A stretch of DNA of 64,000 bases, taken from Roseomonas sp. Its GTDB lineage: Bacteria; Pseudomonadota; Alphaproteobacteria; Acetobacterales; Acetobacteraceae. Position 1 is the stretch's first letter. Each line of letters starts with the position of its first letter. The stretch spans positions 1 to 64,000 of the forward strand of contig JADCFX010000009.1 in assembly GCA_020249285.1 (NCBI GenBank), given 5' to 3'. Shown here one piece after another: positions 51,555 to 60,216 of the stretch. The notes under the pieces are model-generated. The model ran no database searches. It worked only from the letters and a program-made list of their open reading frames with translations, and had not been told where the DNA came from. The position numbers were made by a program, and so were the translations under genes.

Positions 51555-52412
51555 ATGAAATCATCGCTGCATCTTCTTTTGGTCGCCATTCTTCTATTTG
51601 GCGGCGCTTGGCCGATCACGAAGGCAGCTTTGGCGGATGCCTGCCCCATGTGGTTTGGCTTTGGGCGTGCCGCGCTGGCAACACTTGCCGCTGCCCTTTT
51701 GTTGTTGGTCCTTGGACGCTTCCATCGGCCGAAGCGCGAGGATCTACCCACCGTATTTGCTGTTGGAATTCTGCAATTGGGCGGTTTTTTTGTCCTTGCC
51801 CATGCAGCGGTGGAACTGGTGGAAGCAGGCCGTACCGCCATCATTTCCGCGGTTGTGACCTATTGGCTCATTCCGCTGTCCATGCTGGTGATGGGAGAGA
51901 AAGTCTCCCCCCGGCGCTGGTTGGCCGCGCTGCTTGGGCTTGCCGGCATTCTTGTTCTGGCTGGGCCCTGGGCGGTGGATTGGTCTGCGCCGGGTCAGCT
52001 TGCCGGTCATGCAATGCTGATCACCGCTGCCTTGCTCTGGAGCATCGCCATCATTTTTACGCGGCGCTTCCCACCCAAATCCCCGATGTTCGACCTGCTG
52101 CCTTGGGCATTTTCGATTGGTGCTTTGGTCATTCTGCCCTTTGCTCTGGCGAGCCAAAGGGCAACGACCATCGGCCCGGATGCTTGGCCTTACATGCTTT
52201 ATATTGGCTTGATCGTGGCCCCGATCGGCACCTGGTGCGTGCTGGAGGTCGGCCGGCGCCTGCCCGGCGCGGTCGCTTCCGTCGCCTTTTTGTTGGTGCC
52301 GGCCTTTGGCGTTTTTGTCTCGACCCTTTGGCTGGGTGAGCCCTTTGGCTGGGATATGATGCTGGGCGGCGGCTTGATTGTGGGCTCGGTCATTATGGCG
52401 GCGTCGGAATAG
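51555..52412 (+). CDS. EamA-family (DMT superfamily) transporter
   Basis: A 285-residue inner-membrane protein with about ten hydrophobic segments in two EamA repeats. The first starts LLVAILLFGGAWPITKAAL, the second near ALLWSIAIIFTRRFPPKSPM. Start 51555 (MKSSLHLLL) is preferred over a start 21 bases upstream because it begins directly at the first helix. Members export amino acids, nucleosides or other metabolites; substrate unknown. The stop abuts the ATG of the hydrolase gene without a gap, so the two are co-transcribed. Confidence 0.88.
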   Translation: MKSSLHLLLVAILLFGGAWPITKAALADACPMWFGFGRAALATLAAALLLLVLGRFHRPKREDLPTVFAVGILQLGGFFVLAHAAVELVEAGRTAIISAVVTYWLIPLSMLVMGEKVSPRRWLAALLGLAGILVLAGPWAVDWSAPGQLAGHAMLITAALLWSIAIIFTRRFPPKSPMFDLLPWAFSIGALVILPFALASQRATTIGPDAWPYMLYIGLIVAPIGTWCVLEVGRRLPGAVASVAFLLVPAFGVFVSTLWLGEPFGWDMMLGGGLIVGSVIMAASE

Positions 52413-53177
52413 ATGCGCCTTAACGTCATCGAAGCCGGGCAGGGGGCGCCTTTGGTGCTACTGCATGGCTTGTTCGGTTCGGCGCGCAATTGGGGCGCGG
52501 TGCAGAAGGCGCTCGCGCACGACTACCGCGTGGTGGCGCTGGATTTGCGCAATCACGGTGCATCCCCCCATGCCCCAGACATGGACTACGCCGCGCAAGC
52601 GGCGGATGTGGCCGAAACCATGGTAGCGCTGGGCATCAAACGCGCTGTGGTGCTGGGCCATTCCATGGGCGGCAAGGCCGCGATGATGCTGGCGCTCACG
52701 CGGCCAGAATTGGTGGAACGCCTGATCATCGCCGATATAGCGCCACGCCCCTATCCGCCGGCGCTCCGCGCCGTGGTCGCCGCACTGCAAGCGCTGTCGC
52801 TCCATGCCGGCCTCACGCGCCAGGAAGCGGATCAGGCGCTGCGGAGCGCCGTGCCGGAAGCGCCCATCCGCATTTTCCTGTTGCAGAATCTGCGTTTTGA
52901 GACTGCGCCGCCAAGCTGGCGTATCGGCCTTGCCGAGATCGCCGCCGCCATGCCGGAGATCGAGGCTTTCGCGCCCCCAGCCGGCGCGCGGTTTGAAGGC
53001 CCGGCACTTGCCATGGCCGGCGCGCTTTCGCCCTATATCCGCACCGAAGACCACGCAGCGTTTCGCGCGCTATTTCCGCGCATCAGCTTTGTCAGCATCC
53101 CCCGCGCCGGCCATTGGCTGCATGCGGAAAATCCTGAGGGCTTTCTGGCTGAATTGCGGGACTTTCTTTCGGCCTGA
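52413..53177 (+). CDS. Alpha/beta hydrolase (YbfF/ABHD11-like esterase)
   Basis: A 254-residue serine hydrolase. The oxyanion region is LLHGLFGSARNWGAVQKAL, the nucleophile elbow GHSMGGKAAMMLA, and the catalytic His is in AGHWLHAENPEGF. The DLRNHGASPHAPDMDYAAQA segment is close to the YbfF/ABHD11 branch, whose members hydrolyse short acyl esters or acyl-CoA-like thioesters. It begins immediately after the stop of the EamA transporter. It converges on tRNA-Arg; the 111-base gap shows no other feature. Confidence 0.88.
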   Translation: MRLNVIEAGQGAPLVLLHGLFGSARNWGAVQKALAHDYRVVALDLRNHGASPHAPDMDYAAQAADVAETMVALGIKRAVVLGHSMGGKAAMMLALTRPELVERLIIADIAPRPYPPALRAVVAALQALSLHAGLTRQEADQALRSAVPEAPIRIFLLQNLRFETAPPSWRIGLAEIAAAMPEIEAFAPPAGARFEGPALAMAGALSPYIRTEDHAAFRALFPRISFVSIPRAGHWLHAENPEGFLAELRDFLSA

Positions 53178-53288
53178 TATCGTGGGAAATGCGTGAAGCG
53201 ATAAGCCCCGTCGCCAGAGTATTTTCAAGCCAAGTGTAATCGCTTGGCGGCTCAGATAACGCGACGAGCGAAGCAGTTTTGTTTGAAG

Positions 53289-53362
53289 CGCGCCCTGGTG
53301 GATTCGAACCACCGACCCACAGCTTAGAAGGCTGTTGCTCTATCCAACTGAGCTAAGGGCGC
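53289..53362 (-). tRNA. tRNA-Arg (anticodon TCT)
   Basis: A 74-base tRNA on the minus strand without encoded CCA. Acceptor arms GCGCCCT and AGGGCGC pair; the D-arm starts TAGCTCAGTTGG; the anticodon loop CTTCTAA gives TCT; the T-arm GGTGGTTCGAATCCACC is perfect. The discriminator base is G. Confidence 0.96.
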
Positions 53363-53378
53363 CCTGAATCAGACCAGT

Positions 53379-53705
53379 TCAATGAGACCAATTCTCATGC
53401 CGGCCGAACTTGAAATTGTCAGCATAGACCTTGGGCTTGATGGCGCTGGCGGCCTTGGCGGGCGCCTCCGCCTCATACCGCAGGCCCTGGGCTTCCGCAT
53501 AGGCGATAGCCTGCTCACGCGTCTCGAAATGCAGCGCGACCTGCTTCGCTGTGTCGGCCGAGCCATACCAGCCCACCAATTGGTCAGCGCGCTGCGCTTC
53601 GCTCGGCACAAAGCTAAGCACCCATCCCGCCTTGCCGGCGCGGCCGGATTGCATGGCTGATTTCGCCTGCTGGTAGATGCGCGCAAAGCCTTTGGTTTCG
53701 GACAT
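53379..53705 (-). CDS. NADH dehydrogenase (complex I) accessory subunit, NDUFS4-like
   Basis: A 108-residue protein of the ETC complex I conserved-region family. Marks are GWVLSFVPSEAQRADQLVGW, then SADTAKQVALHFETREQAIAYAEAQG, and the C-terminal YADNFKFGRHENWSH, all diagnostic. In mitochondria and alphaproteobacteria this subunit sits at the junction of the peripheral arm of complex I. It is encoded away from a nuo operon, as is usual. Transcription is in the same direction as tRNA-Arg, which lies 16 bases downstream. A ribosome-binding site AGAAAGAGGTACC precedes the ATG. Confidence 0.92.
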   Translation of the reverse strand: MSETKGFARIYQQAKSAMQSGRAGKAGWVLSFVPSEAQRADQLVGWYGSADTAKQVALHFETREQAIAYAEAQGLRYEAEAPAKAASAIKPKVYADNFKFGRHENWSH

Positions 53706-53765
53706 TGGGGTACCTCTTTCTCAGGTCCTTCTTTCACTATTCCGCGCCAAAGCTCAAGGGAAAGG

Positions 53766-54722
53766 TCAATCTTGAGTGGGCGGATGGCCGGCTTTTGCGC
53801 GTATGCGAGCAAATCGCTCCTGCAAAACTGGACTGATATAACCGCGCAGCTTGCTGCTGGGCGTTTTCAGGGCCGAAAGCCGATTGGGAACATGGTGAAC
53901 CTCCAGAAAGTCGAGGTTCTGCGGGGCGGGGCGATAAATCGGCAGGTCACCGCCAAGCGGCGTCTGCGTCAGTTCCATCGGATCAAGGCCGGCCGCTACC
54001 GCTGCCGTGTCAGGCGCGTGAAAATCGGGCTGAACCATCCAGCGCCGTAACTGGCCATCTGTGATGATAAAGGCGCCTGAAAGGCCATCCCTTGTTTTCC
54101 GGAACAGAACATCGCCGTCAAAACTTGGCAGGGTAAGTTCCGCCGGCCCCGGCCTTTCTGGCGCGCGATAACTTGGAAACGCTGGCTGATCCAGATAGGC
54201 GCGCCAGCCATGATGCGGAGGGCCGAAAATCTCGAAGCGATTTGGCAGTAAGATCCTGTCTTCACCATGCGCGCGGTAAAAGGCTGCAATTTTACGAAAA
54301 AAGGATGGGTCCAGGATTGTCGTATCATCTTCCATGAAAAGGTAGAAATCATATTGGCCAAGATGCTGCGCAAAGACGCGGCGGCATTCATAGCCAAGCT
54401 GGCGCGGCGCACCAGTCCAGACATGCGCATTCAGGGAAGAAAGCTCGGAGATGTCGGCAATAAGGTTATTCTCCGGCACGGTAACCACCATAATTTCCCC
54501 AGCGATGCTTTGGGGCACGGGCTCCACCTGCTCATGGGCGATGCGTCCAGGTGAACCCATCAAGAAACGGGCTGGTTCAAGCACCGCGGTCAATTGCTTC
54601 AAGCAATAGCGGAATTGTTCCAATCTGCTTTCGAGGGTGTCGCTATTAGACCCATTAGCCATGCCGGAATCCGCAGCGTCACGTCGGAAGAAATGCGGAA
54701 TGCAGGCTAACACCCGGAGCAT
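53766..54722 (-). CDS. Glycosyltransferase-like (GT-A type) protein
   Basis: A 318-residue protein that I cannot place in a named family. It starts MLRVLACIPHFFRRDAADSG, as in enzymes with an N-terminal nucleotide-binding strand. FYLFMEDDTTILDPSFFRKI contains an acidic EDD triplet like the DxD metal/nucleotide-sugar motif of GT-A enzymes. Other parts, for example HGEDRILLPNRFEIFGPP and DGDVLFRKTRDGLSGAFIIT, support a sugar transferase. The start at 54722 is chosen from AAGGAAAGG upstream; the frame extends 29 codons further but would run past the start of the divergent aminotransferase gene. Likely cytoplasmic. The acceptor and sugar are unknown. Confidence 0.65.
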   Translation of the reverse strand: MLRVLACIPHFFRRDAADSGMANGSNSDTLESRLEQFRYCLKQLTAVLEPARFLMGSPGRIAHEQVEPVPQSIAGEIMVVTVPENNLIADISELSSLNAHVWTGAPRQLGYECRRVFAQHLGQYDFYLFMEDDTTILDPSFFRKIAAFYRAHGEDRILLPNRFEIFGPPHHGWRAYLDQPAFPSYRAPERPGPAELTLPSFDGDVLFRKTRDGLSGAFIITDGQLRRWMVQPDFHAPDTAAVAAGLDPMELTQTPLGGDLPIYRPAPQNLDFLEVHHVPNRLSALKTPSSKLRGYISPVLQERFARIRAKAGHPPTQD

Positions 54723-54807
54723 ATCAATAGGCCTTTCCTTTATTGCTGACGTAATCCTAAGCTGATGAGGCACGTTATGATGTTCTTCTCGGCCAAGGAA
54801 CCCCGCC

Positions 54808-55956
54808 ATGCTGCCCAGCCAACGCGATGCCTTCGATATCCCGCGGGATGTCTGCTACCTGAATGCGGCTTCCTGGAGCCCACTACCCCGCGCCGTGCAG
54901 GCCGCCGGTCATGAAGGCGTGGACCGCAAGACACGCCCCTGGGAAGTGGACCCTGGCCTGGCACGGGCGCAGCATGAACGGACGCGCGCTGCCGCAGCGG
55001 CACTGATTGGCGCGGCGCCGGAGGATGTGGCGCTGATCCCATCCGTTTCCTATGGCGTCGCAGTGGCGGGCAAGATTTTCGCGCCGGAAGCCGGCACGCG
55101 CGTGCTGCTGATCGAAGATGATCATTCTTCCCCCGTGCTGGAATGGATGACGCGCGCTAGCGCTCAGGGTTTTGAGGTGGAGGTGGTGCGTCGCCCCGGC
55201 AATGGCGATTGGACATCGGCGGTGCTGGAAGCGATCGCACGGCCAGGGGCAGCGCCGGTATCGCTTGCCTCGATCTCCTCAGTGCATTGGGCCGATGGGG
55301 GCATGATTGATATCGCGGCCATCGCGCCGGGCTTGCGCGCGCGGGGTGCCGCGCTGCTGGTGGATGCGACCCATGGCGCGGGGGTAACGCCGCTGGATAT
55401 GGCTGAACTTGACCCTGATTTCCTGATTTTCCCGACCTACAAATGGGTGCTCGGGCCTTATGGGCGTGCCTTCATGTATATCGCCAAGCGCCGGCAGGAA
55501 GGCGTGCCGCTGGAGCAAACCGGTTTCGGCCGGCGCGCCATCGCTTCTGAAGTTGCGCCCTATATGAAGGATACTGCCTTCGCCCCCACCGCGCGGCGCT
55601 TTGACATGGGGGAAAGGGACCATTTCATTTCATTGGAAATGGCGGCAGTGGGCATGGAGATGATGGCTGAATGGGGCCCCGGTGCGATCAGCGCGCGGCT
55701 TGGCGCTTTGACGGATAGGCTCGCCGAAGGCTTGGCCGCCCAAGGTGCGGTGCTCACCGAAAAGCGCTTTCGCGTGCCACATATCCTCAGCATCGCCTTC
55801 CCAGACGGCATGCCGGAAGGGCTGGTGGAGAAGCTCGCCGCAGCCGGCGCGCATGTGGCGCCCCGGCTTGGGCGGGTCCGCATCAGCCCCCATGTCTATA
55901 ATGATGAGGCGGATGTTGATCGCTTCCTGGAAATCTGGAGCAAGGTCACGCGATAA
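54808..55956 (+). CDS. Class V aminotransferase-fold PLP enzyme
   Basis: A 382-residue pyridoxal-phosphate protein of the cysteine desulfurase/isopenicillin epimerase-like group. The N-terminal CYLNAASWSPLPRAVQAAGH is the usual cofactor-loop opening. LLVDATHGAGVTPLDMAELD has the Asp that contacts the pyridine nitrogen, and FPTYKWVLGPYGRAFMYIAK contains the Schiff-base lysine. No catalytic-loop Cys of a desulfurase is evident, so desulfuration is unlikely. The substrate is not assigned. It is divergent from the glycosyltransferase-like gene and overlaps the end of the convergent monooxygenase gene by 11 bases. Confidence 0.85.
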   Translation: MLPSQRDAFDIPRDVCYLNAASWSPLPRAVQAAGHEGVDRKTRPWEVDPGLARAQHERTRAAAAALIGAAPEDVALIPSVSYGVAVAGKIFAPEAGTRVLLIEDDHSSPVLEWMTRASAQGFEVEVVRRPGNGDWTSAVLEAIARPGAAPVSLASISSVHWADGGMIDIAAIAPGLRARGAALLVDATHGAGVTPLDMAELDPDFLIFPTYKWVLGPYGRAFMYIAKRRQEGVPLEQTGFGRRAIASEVAPYMKDTAFAPTARRFDMGERDHFISLEMAAVGMEMMAEWGPGAISARLGALTDRLAEGLAAQGAVLTEKRFRVPHILSIAFPDGMPEGLVEKLAAAGAHVAPRLGRVRISPHVYNDEADVDRFLEIWSKVTR

Positions 55957-57868
55957 GATAATCGCCGGGATCAAGCGTTTCCGTCATGCGCCGATAATCC
56001 ACCAGGCGGAAGGGTGAATTGGTCACCACCCGGCCCGCCTTGTTCTTGTACCAGCTGCCAACACCCGGATGCGTCCAGACCATGCGTTCATGAGTCGCAT
56101 CCAGGAATTCATTATAGGCGGCGCAGCGATCTTCGCGGATTTCGATGCTGCGCGCGCCGCTTTCTACCACTTCCCGAATGGCCTGCATGATGTAGCGCAC
56201 CTGGCATTCCGAATGGAACATCGCACTCCCACCATGCGCGAGATTCGTCCCCGGCCCATAGAGCATGAAGAAATTCGGGAAGCGCGGCACGGTGATGCCG
56301 AGGAAGGCGCGCGGATCATCCTCGCCCCAAACTTCCCGCACCGAAACGCCGCCGCGGCCATGGATTTCAAAAGAACCGAGCGCCTTGGCGCCATCAAAAC
56401 CCGTCGCCATGATGATGACATCGGTAGCGTGATGCCGGCCATCCTTGGTTTCCACGCCATCCTTCGTGATGCGCGCAATGGGTGTGGTGACCAGTTCCAC
56501 ATTCGGCGCGGTCAGCATTTTGTACCAGCCATTATCGCGCAGCATGCGCTTACCATAGGGCGGATAGGGCGGCACGACTTTCTCAAGCAAATCCGTCCGA
56601 TTGCCGATCTGCGTCTTGATATAGCCGATGACATCCTCTCGCAGCTTCTGGTTTGTGGCATTGAGCGATTGCGCGGGCTGATCCCAATTCGGGTCCTTAT
56701 GCAGTGATGCATGCATGCCATCGGCGGACGCCCAAAGAAGCTGGAAGCGATACCATTTGGCATAGAAGGGAATGTGCTTCAGCGCGGCCTTCTTCGCTTC
56801 TGTCACCACCGCATGGTAATTGGCGTTATAGACCGCCCAATGCGCCTGGCGCTGGAAAATCGTGAAATGGCCAAGCTTCGACGCAATAGTAGGCCCTGCC
56901 TGCATGCCCGATGCGCCGGTGCCAATCATCGCCACGCGCTTGCCATCCAAGGCAACGCTGTGATCCCAGCGCGCGGTATGAAATAGCGGACCGGCGAAAT
57001 CATCTACCCCCGGAATGGGCGGAATCACCGGGCGGCTGATGGTGCCAACGGCGCCCACCAGCGCTTCAAATTCATGGGTTTCTTCGCGCCCTTCGGCGTT
57101 GCGTGTCGTTACGCGCCACAGCGCTGCCGCTTCATCATAATGCGCTTCAACCACGCTGGTATTCAGGTGCAAATGGCGCCGCAGACTGTATTTATCGGCG
57201 ATGCCTTCCAGATAGCGCCATAGCTGTTCGCGCTTGGAAAAATGCTCCGGCCAATCATGGTTCGGTTCGAAGGACAGGGAATAGAAGTGATTGGGCGTAT
57301 CCACGCCGCAGCCCGGATAGTCGTTTTCATACCAGGTGCCGCCGACCGCATCATTCTTCTCGAAAATCGTGAAGGGCAGCCCGGCTTCCTGCAGCTTGAT
57401 CGCCATCAGCAGGCCGGACACGCCAGCGCCAATGATCCCGGTGCGGAACGCTGCACGGCGCGCTTCCGGCACATCGCGGCGCCACTGCACGGTTTTAGGG
57501 TCCGGCGCATCCACCACGGTTTCTTCGCGGATCAGCGGCATGTATTCTTCCGGCACCTCAGCGCCCACGCCCACAGACAACATGCGCCGCAGCAAATGCG
57601 CCGGCGGTTCGGCAGGCAGCGCGCGGCCCGTTTGCGCGTAATCCAGCAGCACATCACGGAGCCTTGCGCGCAACGCGGCGCGCAGCGCATCAGGGGCCGC
57701 TTCGTGGAAATTCCATGGTCCCTTGATATGGGGCGCCAGGCGATCAAGCCATTCGGCCTCACCGCTCAGATGCACGAGCACCATGAGCAAGGGCGCGATA
57801 TCGCCGCCGGCCAGCGCCTCATCGAGTAAGGCAGGGTTGGAAAGGAAGGTTTTCGGGTCAGGGATCAT
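55946..57868 (-). CDS. Type I Baeyer-Villiger monooxygenase, HAPMO-like
   Basis: A 640-residue FAD/NADPH monooxygenase. After an N-terminal extension of about 140 residues comes the FAD motif IIGAGVSGLLMAIKL (near residue 145). The Baeyer-Villiger fingerprint F-x-G-x-x-x-H-x-x-x-W is present as FAGPLFHTARW, and the NADPH motif is MIGTGASGMQAGPTIASKLG. Both the extension and the length of 640 match 4-hydroxyacetophenone monooxygenase rather than the shorter cyclohexanone type. Start 57868 (MIPDPKTF) is supported because a terminator of glnA occupies 57902-57931, just upstream. It converts ketones to esters or lactones; substrate unknown. Confidence 0.88.
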   Translation of the reverse strand: MIPDPKTFLSNPALLDEALAGGDIAPLLMVLVHLSGEAEWLDRLAPHIKGPWNFHEAAPDALRAALRARLRDVLLDYAQTGRALPAEPPAHLLRRMLSVGVGAEVPEEYMPLIREETVVDAPDPKTVQWRRDVPEARRAAFRTGIIGAGVSGLLMAIKLQEAGLPFTIFEKNDAVGGTWYENDYPGCGVDTPNHFYSLSFEPNHDWPEHFSKREQLWRYLEGIADKYSLRRHLHLNTSVVEAHYDEAAALWRVTTRNAEGREETHEFEALVGAVGTISRPVIPPIPGVDDFAGPLFHTARWDHSVALDGKRVAMIGTGASGMQAGPTIASKLGHFTIFQRQAHWAVYNANYHAVVTEAKKAALKHIPFYAKWYRFQLLWASADGMHASLHKDPNWDQPAQSLNATNQKLREDVIGYIKTQIGNRTDLLEKVVPPYPPYGKRMLRDNGWYKMLTAPNVELVTTPIARITKDGVETKDGRHHATDVIIMATGFDGAKALGSFEIHGRGGVSVREVWGEDDPRAFLGITVPRFPNFFMLYGPGTNLAHGGSAMFHSECQVRYIMQAIREVVESGARSIEIREDRCAAYNEFLDATHERMVWTHPGVGSWYKNKAGRVVTNSPFRLVDYRRMTETLDPGDYLIA

Positions 57869-57901
57869 GGCCTGTAGATGATCACGCCCGCCCCCCAAAT
57901 G

Positions 57902-57931
57902 CAAAAGGGCCCTGCGCATCACGCAGGGCCC
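57902..57931 (-). terminator. Rho-independent terminator of glnA
   Basis: GGGCCCTGCG and CGCAGGGCCC (57907-57916 with 57922-57931) form ten perfect pairs around five bases; reading on the minus strand, TTTT follows. It lies 24 bases after the glnA stop. Confidence 0.9.
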
Positions 57932-57955
57932 CTTCCCGTGCCGATCCGAAAGGGA

Positions 57956-59395
57956 TCAGACGGAGTAATACATCTCGAACTCAATCGGGTGCGGCGTGTG
58001 TTCAAACTTATACACTTCCGTCCACTTCAGTTCGATATAGCTTTCGATCTGATCCTTGGAGAAGACATCGCCGGCCAGCAGGAAGTCGTGATCGGCTTCC
58101 AGCGCCTGTAGCGCTTCACGCAAGGAACCGCACACGGTCGGGATGCCCTTCAGTTCTTCCGGCGGCAGATCATACAAATCCTTATCCATGGCATCGCCCG
58201 GATGGATCTTGTTCTTGATGCCATCAATGCCGGCCATCAACATCGCTGCGAAGGCCAAATAGGGATTCGCACCCGGATCCGGGAAGCGCACTTCAACGCG
58301 CTTCGCCTTCGGGCTGGTCGCGTAGGGAATGCGGCAGGAAGCCGAACGGTTGCGCGCGGAATAGGCTAGCAGCACGGGCGCTTCAAAGCCCGGGATCAAC
58401 CGCTTGTAGGAATTGGTCAGCGGGTTGGTGAAGGCATTCAGCGCCTTGGCGTGCTTGATGATGCCGCCAATGTAGTACAGCGCCATTTCCGACAGATCGG
58501 CATAGCCATTGCCGGCGAACATCGGCTTGCCGGCCTTCCAGATGGACTGGTGCACATGCATGCCCGAACCATTATCGCCATAGATCGGCTTCGGCATGAA
58601 GGTCGCGGTCTTGCCGTAGCTATGGGCAACATTGTGCACGCAGTACTTGTAGATCTGCATGAAATCGGCCTGCTGCACCAGCGGGCCGAACTTCGTGCCG
58701 AGCTCATGCTGAGACTGCGCCACTTCATGGTGATGCTTTTCGATCGGCAGGCCCATCTCACCCATGGTGGAGAGCATCTCAGCGCGCAGATCCTGTTCGC
58801 TATCCACGGGCGGCACCGGGAAATAGCCACCCTTCACAACCGGGCGGTGACCCATATTGCCTTCCGGATAGTCCTTCATGTTGGCGCCGGGGCCTTCGAT
58901 GCTGTCCAGCGAGAAATGGCCGAAATTGCCGCCCGTGCCGAACTTCACGCTGTCGAAAACAAAGAATTCCGCTTCCGGGCCGAAAAAGGCGGTATCGCCC
59001 AGGCCGGTGGACTTCAGATATTCTTCGGCCTTCTTCGCGGTGGAGCGCGGGTCGCGGTTGTAGCGCTGGCCGGTGGAGGGCTCATAAATGTCGCAGAACA
59101 GGATCATCTGCGGCTTGGCCGAGAAGGGATCCATCACGGCGGTGGTCGCATCCGGCATCAGGATCATGTCGGATTCATTGATCGCCTTCCAGCCCGCGAT
59201 GGAGGAACCATCAAACATGATCCCTTCTTCGAAGACTTCCGGTTCAATGGTGGAGACATGCTGGGCAGTATGCTGCCACTTGCCGCGCGGATCCGTGAAA
59301 CGGAAATCCACATATTCCACGCTATGTTCCTTGATCATCTCCATCACCTTGGAGACGGCGTTGCCACCCGCGGCGGCTGCTGGCTTCTTGGCCAT
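57956..59395 (-). CDS. glnA: Glutamine synthetase type I
   Basis: A 479-residue enzyme joining ammonia to glutamate with ATP; a dodecamer in the cytoplasm. Signatures: [17 protein letters not shown], the metal-binding [12 protein letters not shown], the ATP loop [23 protein letters not shown] and the Glu-flap/ammonia region [18 protein letters not shown]. The site of regulation by adenylylation is the Tyr of [12 protein letters not shown]. It is downstream of glnB on the same strand, with a 203-base structured gap, and ends at a strong terminator. Expression is probably controlled by nitrogen through the promoter in front of glnB. Confidence 0.97.
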   Translation of the reverse strand: MAKKPAAAAGGNAVSKVMEMIKEHSVEYVDFRFTDPRGKWQHTAQHVSTIEPEVFEEGIMFDGSSIAGWKAINESDMILMPDATTAVMDPFSAKPQMILFCDIYEPSTGQRYNRDPRSTAKKAEEYLKSTGLGDTAFFGPEAEFFVFDSVKFGTGGNFGHFSLDSIEGPGANMKDYPEGNMGHRPVVKGGYFPVPPVDSEQDLRAEMLSTMGEMGLPIEKHHHEVAQSQHELGTKFGPLVQQADFMQIYKYCVHNVAHSYGKTATFMPKPIYGDNGSGMHVHQSIWKAGKPMFAGNGYADLSEMALYYIGGIIKHAKALNAFTNPLTNSYKRLIPGFEAPVLLAYSARNRSASCRIPYATSPKAKRVEVRFPDPGANPYLAFAAMLMAGIDGIKNKIHPGDAMDKDLYDLPPEELKGIPTVCGSLREALQALEADHDFLLAGDVFSKDQIESYIELKWTEVYKFEHTPHPIEFEMYYSV

Positions 59396-59445
59396 ACTCT
59401 GCGATCCTATTCCCTGCTAGCGAACCCCGAAAGAAACTGCCCCGA

Positions 59446-59520
59446 ACCGCGATTTCGGTACCTCGCGGTCCAGTCCGGCACCGGCTGGCTGCCCTTCAGG
59501 GCAACTGGCCGGCTTGATCT
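59446..59520 (-). promoter_or_regulatory. Structured glnB-glnA intergenic region
   Basis: Two inverted repeats lie here: ACCGCGA (59446-59452) with TCGCGGT (59463-59469), and a compact stem (CCGGCTGGCTGCCC-like arms around TTC) near 59480-59512. Read on the minus strand they sit 50-150 bases upstream of glnA. Such a region may provide processing, attenuation or a second glnA promoter; no T-run follows. Confidence 0.4.
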
Positions 59521-59598
59521 GGCACGGCATGGGGATTGCCCCGCCGTTCCTCGCCCTTTGGCCCCCTGCCGAAGGGGGTTGGGCGAAACTTTGCACAC

Positions 59599-59964
<366 letters not shown>

Positions 59965-60101
59965 CTACGCCCGCACCGATTGGCGGCTAGGCGCCTCCGC
60001 TTCCTCGCGCGGCATATGACATGGGGCATGGGGCGGCGACAATCACAAGGCGGCAGAAAAATCGCTTTTCTGGGCAGTGGTCGCCTATTTTATGGTCGGT
60101 T

Positions 60102-60117
60102 TGCACTATTTTTGCCC
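60102..60117 (-). promoter_or_regulatory. Sigma-54-type (-24/-12) promoter upstream of glnB
   Basis: On the minus strand the 16 bases read GGGCAAAAATAGTGCA. This gives GGCA at -24 and TGCA at -12 with exactly ten bases between GG and GC, matching the TGGCAC-N5-TTGCA consensus at the invariant positions. It lies 165 bases before the glnB start. The rest of the gap 59938-60216 has no gene; no convincing NtrC site is seen. Confidence 0.6.
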
Positions 60118-60216
60118 AGGACGTCTGGATGGCTTGCCCACTGCCCCATCCCACCCCATAAGCGCATGTCAAGGCTGGCGTGAACCAGTCGGTTTTTTAT
60201 CATTCGGGCAAGGCAG

